A DNA stretch of 64,000 nucleotides, from the NCBI GenBank assembly GCA_019636615.1, contig JAHBXF010000002.1:1844056-1908055 (forward strand), given 5' to 3'. Below are positions 58,978 to 64,000 of this stretch, piece after piece (position 1 is the stretch's first letter; each line of letters opens with the position of its first letter). The stretch is from Phycisphaeraceae bacterium. GTDB lineage: Bacteria; Planctomycetota; Phycisphaerae; Phycisphaerales; UBA1924. The position numbers were made by a program, and so were the translations under genes. The notes below the pieces were generated by a model. That model saw only the letters and a list, made by a program, of their open reading frames with translations, had not been told where the DNA came from and searched no databases.

Positions 58978-60180
58978 TCAGCCGCAGCCGCTTGCTTCCC
59001 ACGCCACGAAGAAGATCTCGACATCCTGGCCGTCGACACCGCCGTCGAAGTTGACATCGGCCGCGCTCTGGCCGAGTTGCCAATCAAGGAAGAAGGCCTC
59101 GACATCCGCGCCGTCCACACCGCCGTCGTTGTTGTAGTCAGCGGGGCAGGGAAGTGCGCTGGCCAGACGTACACCCATATCAAGCCTGACAGAACTAGGA
59201 TGATTTGCCCCCCACCCCCACACATTATCGGACATGCCGCCGCCAACCGCGCGGCTACTCCCTTCGGTCACTCGGGTCCATCGGGTGTCCAGGATATAGA
59301 TATCTTCCGTCCACTCGCGAGCCCCCCCGGCTGTATCAAGCAGACCCCAGGGGCTGACAACATCCGGGTACGCACCCAAAGGAATCAAGAGTTCCATGGA
59401 GTTTGGAAGGTTAAACTGAGCGTTGGCCTGCCCCGTACCATCGCCGCCGAAAGACTGGGGCGGGGCGTATATGAGGGGGACATCCGACATGCCCGCGTGC
59501 TCCCACCAGCCCGCCTGGCCCGGGCCGTTCTTATGGGGGTCGTAGTGCGAGGCCTTCATGTGTTCATCGAGGCTGGGAATCCAGTATTTCGCCCCGGGGC
59601 TGCGCGTGGCCTGGTCGGTGAACTCTCCGATACCTCCCGCCGGCGCGAACGTGTTTACATCGTACGCGCCGGTCATGAAGGCATCGCGTGCCGGGCTCTT
59701 GTCGTTGTGCAGCCAGTTGCACAGAACGGCGGCCATGCGCCACGAGATACCGCTGGCTGGCAACATGCCGGCATCCGGGATGTCGGAGCGCACGACGAAG
59801 CGCCGCCCGGGGCCTGAGTATGCGGGGTCATCCATCGCGCCCCACCAGAGGGGCATCGTCCACCACTGCACAGGGAAGCCCAGAGAATCGGGGCGGGCCA
59901 TCGCGGAGTTGAGAAACTCGACCCACTGAGAGGTTGTGACCTCGGTGCGACCGATGCGATACTCGTATGGAACACTGCCGCGGCCGTAGGTGGGGCTGAG
60001 AGGATGGTTGAATCCAAGCCAAGGCTGATTGCCCGGGTCGCCGACCGTGACCCAGTCGTAACCATCCGGGGAGGGCTGGGCAGAGGCATGGTTGGTGAGG
60101 GAGGGGAGGCAGAGCGCAGCGAGGATGCACGCAGCGCGAAGGCCCGCGGTGAGGCGCTGTGGTTGCTGAATGCGGTTCAT
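58978..60180 (-). CDS. SUMF1-fold (formylglycine-generating-enzyme-like) protein with dockerin anchor
   Basis: 400 residues. Signal peptide at about 1-35. SUMF1/FGE-sulfatase-type domain: YEYRIGRTEVTTSQWVEFLNS, ISWRMAAVLCNWLHN, AKYWIPSLDEHMKASHYDP, WGLLDTAGGAREWTED and SRAVGGG at the core of the fold. I do not see the pair of active-site cysteines of true formylglycine-generating enzyme, so a binding or structural role is more likely. It ends with a two-repeat dockerin (CPADYNNDGGVDGADVEAFF...WEASGCG). ATG 60180 is chosen; no strong site is seen. Confidence 0.85.
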   Translation of the reverse strand: MNRIQQPQRLTAGLRAACILAALCLPSLTNHASAQPSPDGYDWVTVGDPGNQPWLGFNHPLSPTYGRGSVPYEYRIGRTEVTTSQWVEFLNSAMARPDSLGFPVQWWTMPLWWGAMDDPAYSGPGRRFVVRSDIPDAGMLPASGISWRMAAVLCNWLHNDKSPARDAFMTGAYDVNTFAPAGGIGEFTDQATRSPGAKYWIPSLDEHMKASHYDPHKNGPGQAGWWEHAGMSDVPLIYAPPQSFGGDGTGQANAQFNLPNSMELLIPLGAYPDVVSPWGLLDTAGGAREWTEDIYILDTRWTRVTEGSSRAVGGGMSDNVWGWGANHPSSVRLDMGVRLASALPCPADYNNDGGVDGADVEAFFLDWQLGQSAADVNFDGGVDGQDVEIFFVAWEASGCG

Positions 60181-60419
60181 CGCGGGACGCACGCCTTTCT
60201 TGGATGCCGGCCCTCGCGGAGTGAGCGCGGCAAGAGCGGAGACGCGGTGCGCCCCCGAAGGACAACATACATCATGATTGTGGGTCTGTCAATGCCGAAG
60301 TTGCGGGTTGTGCCGGGGGTGTGGGCGTGCGGGGGGCGTGCGGGGGGGCTGTAAGGCGTTGAATATCGGGCGTTTGGCGTGAAGGGTGAGATGGGGGCGG
60401 GAGCGCGTGAACGAGCGCA

Positions 60420-60452
60420 TAAAAAAGCCCCGGCGGTAAGGCCGGGGCTTTG
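60420..60452 (-). terminator. Intrinsic terminator after a dockerin gene
   Basis: On the minus strand AAAGCCCCGGC pairs with GCCGGGGCTTT around CTTACC, followed by a run of T. It lies 46 bp after the stop at 60499. The rest of 60181-60498 holds no gene. Confidence 0.85.
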
Positions 60453-60498
60453 AGTGTGGTGAGGGTGTAGCAGGTTGGAGCGTGCTTTGGCTGGCCGC

Positions 60499-61596
60499 TC
60501 AGCCGCAGCCGCCGTTTTCCCACGCCGCGAAGAAGAACTCGACATCGGCCCCGTCCACGCCGCCGTCGAAGTTGACATCGGCCGCGGGCAGGCCCTGCTC
60601 CCAGTCGGCGAAGAAGGCCTCGACATCTTGACCATTGACCCCGCCGTCACCGTTGTAATCGGCGGGGCAGGGAGAAGGGCGGTCGGCCAGGGGTTCGATG
60701 CGGATGTTGTCGAAGCCCATGGCGTAGGAGCCGTCCGGGGCGACGACGAGGCCGAAGTGGTCGACGGGCACCATCGCCAATGTCCCGCCGGAAATGTACA
60801 GATCGTGAAGACCGCTCGATGTTTCATCGCCTGATCGCAGCGTGGTGATGTTGATGTCGAGCAGGCGGTTGAGATCGAAATCGACGCCGACGCGGACTCT
60901 CGCCCACGGGTTGCAGGCGCTGAGTGGTGTTTCAATGACGGCGAATCGCTCCACGCCATCGGCCGATGAGCCCCGGACGAAAACCCCCAACGGAGAATCC
61001 GCGTCGGAGGGATGAAAACGATAGATCCCGATGGCGGCGACGGATACCGGTGTGTCTGTCGGCACAACGGTGCCCAGTTCAAACCATCCGGTACAGACTT
61101 CGGAGCCCGGGCGCAGAACCTGAACGCCTATGTCGAAGGAGATGTCTTTTCTCCCGGCAAGGCACGCCGTGCGGCGGACAACACGGTAGGGGCGATCACC
61201 CGGGGCATTGGAGAAGGCGAAGACATACTGCTCCGGATACATCAAGTCCATCGGCATGCCTGTGGGAATCGATTGCACGTCGAAGTGACCCGAGTCTTGG
61301 ACCGACCAGAACCCCTGCTGACCTTCGAGAGGGCCCCCAAAGAAGCGGTGCTCTTCGAAGTCGAAGACACACTCTGGGTGTTTCGCAGCGCTGCTGACAG
61401 CACCTGTCCTGCACGGTCGCCCGCTCGGCATGTGTGTTGAGGTACGGGTTGTGGCCAGACCAACTCTGGGGGCGTCTGAGCCGGTCCATGTCCACACATG
61501 GGTGCGGGCGGCCGGCTGCGCCGAGGCGGGCGGGTGTGCCAGAGCGTAACCAGTCATGAGTGCGAAAAGAACCGATCGCGGTGTCTGCTGTGACAT
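60499..61596 (-). CDS. Secreted dockerin-anchored protein, paralogue of the next gene
   Basis: 365 residues. Signal peptide at about 1-26 (VLFALMTGYALAHPPASAQ). One large beta-rich domain: CVFDFEEHRFFGGPLEGQQGFWS, RRTACLAGRKDISFDIGVQVLRPG, VRVGVDFDLNRLLDINI, FGLVVAPDGSYAMGFDNIRIEPL. It ends in a two-repeat dockerin with terminal GCG. The same domain forms the C-terminal half of the protein at 61919. A GGGAG site precedes ATG 61596. Function unknown; the fold may be lectin-like (concanavalin-type), which is a guess. Confidence 0.85.
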   Translation of the reverse strand: MSQQTPRSVLFALMTGYALAHPPASAQPAARTHVWTWTGSDAPRVGLATTRTSTHMPSGRPCRTGAVSSAAKHPECVFDFEEHRFFGGPLEGQQGFWSVQDSGHFDVQSIPTGMPMDLMYPEQYVFAFSNAPGDRPYRVVRRTACLAGRKDISFDIGVQVLRPGSEVCTGWFELGTVVPTDTPVSVAAIGIYRFHPSDADSPLGVFVRGSSADGVERFAVIETPLSACNPWARVRVGVDFDLNRLLDINITTLRSGDETSSGLHDLYISGGTLAMVPVDHFGLVVAPDGSYAMGFDNIRIEPLADRPSPCPADYNGDGGVNGQDVEAFFADWEQGLPAADVNFDGGVDGADVEFFFAAWENGGCG

Positions 61597-61858
61597 GGGT
61601 GACACTCCCGGTTCATCGTCGAAGCCTTGAGACCGTTCCCGGCGAAGACGTGGGGCGTCTGGGGTGAGGGGCGTCGATTCGCGGTGCTGCCACGGCACCT
61701 CGCGGTGGCATCAAAGAGGTACGCGGCATCCGAACCCGGAGTTCACACGTTTCGAGCAAGGGCACATGTTCAGGACCGGCCTCCTGTTATGAAAGACCGC
61801 GACTGGATGCCCACGCAGAGCCTCGCGTGCGCCGCGTCTCTGGGGTTGCTGCGCGCAC

Positions 61859-61887
61859 GAAAGCCCCGGGCGGCATGGCCCGGGGCC
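61859..61887 (-). terminator. Intrinsic terminator after the edge dockerin gene
   Basis: GCCCCGGGC pairs with GCCCGGGGC on the minus strand, followed by TTTCG (short T-run). It lies 32 bp after the stop at 61919. The rest of the gap up to 61596 contains no gene. Confidence 0.65.
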
Positions 61888-61918
61888 GGGTGATGGAAAC
61901 AGGTTTGTGCGCTGGGGC

Positions 61919-64000
61919 TCAGCCGCAGCCGCCGTTCTCCCACGCGGCGAAGAAGAACTCGACATCTGCGCCGTCGATGCCGCCATCGCCGTTGACATCC
62001 GCCGCGGGCAGGCCCTGCTCCCAGTCGGCGAAGAAGGCCTCGACATCGGCCCCGTCCACACCGCCGTCGTTGTTGTAGTCGGCGGGGCAGGGGGTCGGGC
62101 GGTCGGCCAGGGGTTCGATGCGGATGTTGTCGAAGCCCATGGCGTAGGAGCCGTCCGGGGCGACGACGAGGCCGAAGTGTGTGGTGGGCCCCATGGGCGA
62201 GACGCCGCCCGCGAGGAAGTGATCGTCGAGGGTCATTGAGACTTCCTCGCCGGTGCTGAGCGCGTTGATGTTGATGTCGAGCAGGCGGTTGAGGTCGAAG
62301 TCGACACCCAGGCGGATGCGCAGCCACTGGCTCTCGGGCGGGAGGGGTGTTTCGATGATGCTGATGAGTTCATCGCCGTCGAAAGATGAAGCACGGATGA
62401 AGACCGCCAGAGGGGAGGCGGGGTCGGCCGGGTTGAGGCGGTAGAGGCCGATGGCGGCGCCGGGGATGTGCGTCTGGTCGGGCAGCGACACGCCCAGAAT
62501 GACCCACCCCGTAAAGGGCTCTGAGCCCGGGTTGAAGAACTGGATGCCGGTGTCGAAGGAGACATCGCGCCGGCCGGTGAGGCAGGGTGTGTGGCGCGAG
62601 ATGCGCGACTCTGGCCCGCCCGGGGGCTGCGAGAACGCGCCCACGCACTGCACGCCCCCCTCCGGGTTCATCGGCAGGCCCAGCGGGTTGCCGATGGTGT
62701 GGAAGACATCGAAGAAACTGTCAACGCCGGCGGAGAGAAAACCGTGCTGGCCGTCGAGCGTGCCCAGAACGAGGCGCGAAGGCTCGAAGTCAAAGGCGCA
62801 CCCTTCGGGGCCGCGCGTGCCGATGAAGACAAGGCCCAGGTCTGCGGGCATGAAGCCCGAGAGGGGGCCCGAATAGAGAGGAAGTTCGTTGAGGCGCACG
62901 TCGATGGGTGGGTCGAAGAGGTTGATGTTCCAGTGATAATCGGTCTCGATGATGCCGCCGCCGGGGGGTGCGTAGAGGTTGAAGGGGAAGCCGGTATCTG
63001 CCGCCGGCGCGAGCAGGCTCCAGACGGCGTTGCCCTTCAGGCGCGTGGTGTTGCCGTCGGCGTCGGTGTATTCATCGTCGTAGTAATGAAAATCGTTGGG
63101 CGGGAAGGGCAGATCGGTCGAGTCGGTCTTGCTGCCGCGCCCGTTGACCTCGTCGCCTTCGGGGAAGGTCTGGCCGATGACTTCGCCGTCGAGGGTCCAG
63201 AAGCCCGGCGAGATGACATACCTGCCGCCGGGCTCGCGCACGGTGACCGAGTCGTAGACGCGGTAGCAGCCGCCGGGCCAACCGCCCGCGCCGCCCGCGC
63301 CCTGGGCCCCGCCCAGGCCGCCCGCGCCGCCCAGGCTGGTGGAAAGATCCCAGCCCCCCGCGCCGCCCGTGCCGCCGGTGCCCGGTGCGCCGCCGGCGCC
63401 ACCCACACCTGCGCCCGCGCCGCCGCCGCCGCCCACGCCCCCCGCCGAGCCCGCGCCGCCGGGGTTGGCCAGGCCGTCGCCGTTGAGGGCCTGCATGAAC
63501 GCCGTGGCGTGATGGATATACCTGGCACGCGCGGCGATCCTGCCCCGCTGGCCCTCTTCGCCGTCGCCATCGCCGCCGTTGGCCAGGAGTGCGCCGTTGT
63601 GCAGGCTCATGGTGCGCGCCCGCATCGAGATGCTTCCGCCCGCGCCGCCGCCGCCGCCTTTCACCAGGCCGTCGCCGCCGGAGACACTGACGAAGCCGCC
63701 GTTGAAAAGAATGGTGCCGTCGATGAAGCAGCCGCGCAGAAAGACCGCGCCGCCGCCCGCGCCGCCGGGGCCGCCGTCTTCGGCATCGGCCGAGGGGCCG
63801 CCGTCGGCACCGTTGCCGCCCACGTTGCCGGCATCGCCCGCGAGGCCGGGCGTGCCGTCGGTGCCGCTGTCGGCCGCGACCGAGAGCACAAAGACGCTGC
63901 CCGAGTCGCCGGGGTTGCCGGGCAGGCCCGCACCGCCCGCCGCGCCGTTCTGGCCCGGCTGAGAGGTGCCGCCGCCCCCGCCACCGCCACCACCCCCGCC
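61919..64000 (-). CDS. Large glycine-rich dockerin-anchored surface protein (5' end outside window)
   Basis: The frame stays open to the right edge, so the N-terminus is missing; at least 693 residues are present. The N-terminal part seen is Gly/Ala-rich and repetitive (GGAGGxGG, GNxGGNGADGG), interrupted by LRGCFIDGTILFNGG and SISMRARTMSLHNGALLANGG, which suggests a parallel beta-helix with Gly-rich loops. The C-terminal half repeats the domain of the neighbouring protein (FDFEPSRLVLGTLDGQHGFLS, RRDVSFDTGIQFFNPGSEP, FGLVVAPDGSYAMGFDNIRIEPL). The end is a two-repeat dockerin, ENGGCG. Probably a large cell-surface or extracellular protein. Confidence 0.85.
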   Translation of the reverse strand, partial: GGGGGGGGGGGTSQPGQNGAAGGAGLPGNPGDSGSVFVLSVAADSGTDGTPGLAGDAGNVGGNGADGGPSADAEDGGPGGAGGGAVFLRGCFIDGTILFNGGFVSVSGGDGLVKGGGGGAGGSISMRARTMSLHNGALLANGGDGDGEEGQRGRIAARARYIHHATAFMQALNGDGLANPGGAGSAGGVGGGGGAGAGVGGAGGAPGTGGTGGAGGWDLSTSLGGAGGLGGAQGAGGAGGWPGGCYRVYDSVTVREPGGRYVISPGFWTLDGEVIGQTFPEGDEVNGRGSKTDSTDLPFPPNDFHYYDDEYTDADGNTTRLKGNAVWSLLAPAADTGFPFNLYAPPGGGIIETDYHWNINLFDPPIDVRLNELPLYSGPLSGFMPADLGLVFIGTRGPEGCAFDFEPSRLVLGTLDGQHGFLSAGVDSFFDVFHTIGNPLGLPMNPEGGVQCVGAFSQPPGGPESRISRHTPCLTGRRDVSFDTGIQFFNPGSEPFTGWVILGVSLPDQTHIPGAAIGLYRLNPADPASPLAVFIRASSFDGDELISIIETPLPPESQWLRIRLGVDFDLNRLLDININALSTGEEVSMTLDDHFLAGGVSPMGPTTHFGLVVAPDGSYAMGFDNIRIEPLADRPTPCPADYNNDGGVDGADVEAFFADWEQGLPAADVNGDGGIDGADVEFFFAAWENGGCG

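Overview
The window is a 64 kb piece of high-GC chromosome that I place in the Planctomycetota, most likely class Phycisphaerae (inference). The clues are six secreted proteins ending in a two-repeat dockerin with a terminal Gly-Cys ('GC-type' anchor), two proteins with a short PEP-CTERM-like tail ending RRRRA, an ECF sigma factor coupled to a giant WD40 Ser/Thr kinase, an Rhs/YD-repeat locus, and very long RpoC and SecA. All coordinates and motifs were read by eye. No alignment or database search was run.

Layout. 1-12.1 kb (minus strand): a ribosomal protein/RNA polymerase block in the order NrdJ C-terminal-domain protein, rplK, rplA, rplJ, rplL, intrinsic terminator, rpoB, a small membrane protein, rpoC. 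12.4-18.1 kb (plus): a small TTG-start membrane protein, secA, and a 2-hydroxyacid dehydrogenase. 18.2-20.3 kb (minus): a glycosyltransferase, a DUF2089-type regulator with a near-consensus promoter that would give a leaderless mRNA, and a small membrane protein. 20.4-23.8 kb (plus): pdxJ, a DinB-family protein, a cyclodeaminase-like protein and a deoxyhypusine synthase homologue ending in a strong terminator.

23.8-31 kb is the accessory region. It holds a glycine-rich dockerin protein with a decayed paralogue upstream, a 17-bp tandem repeat, a 0.49-kb direct duplication, at least six copies of a hairpin-bearing repeat (R1-R6), three Rhs start fragments, and one Rhs C-terminal cassette whose AT-richer tip is followed by a TTG-start membrane protein that could be its immunity partner. 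31.2-42.5 kb: a choice-of-anchor A protein, an EF-G paralogue, an OmpA-like lipoprotein, kynureninase, KDPG/KHG aldolase, tRNA-Leu(CAA), the WD40 kinase with its ECF sigma factor, and a globin. 42.5-48.6 kb: an aminotransferase/glycerate kinase/MFS operon, divergent from a BCP peroxiredoxin, then psd-pssA for phosphatidylethanolamine synthesis. 48.7-64 kb: dockerin and PEP-CTERM-like surface proteins mixed with a thioesterase, a GNAT acetyltransferase, a DUF1579-like protein, an HtrA-type protease, panB and an ABC-F ATPase. The last gene runs off the right edge.

A recurring regulatory pattern is a TANNNT -10 box 5-10 nt upstream of ATG/GTG with no Shine-Dalgarno. It occurs in four divergent gene pairs with 39-93 bp intergenic gaps, and upstream of psd and the DUF2089 gene, which suggests frequent leaderless transcription. 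Genes inside operons, and most genes for secreted proteins, have ordinary AGGAGG-like sites.
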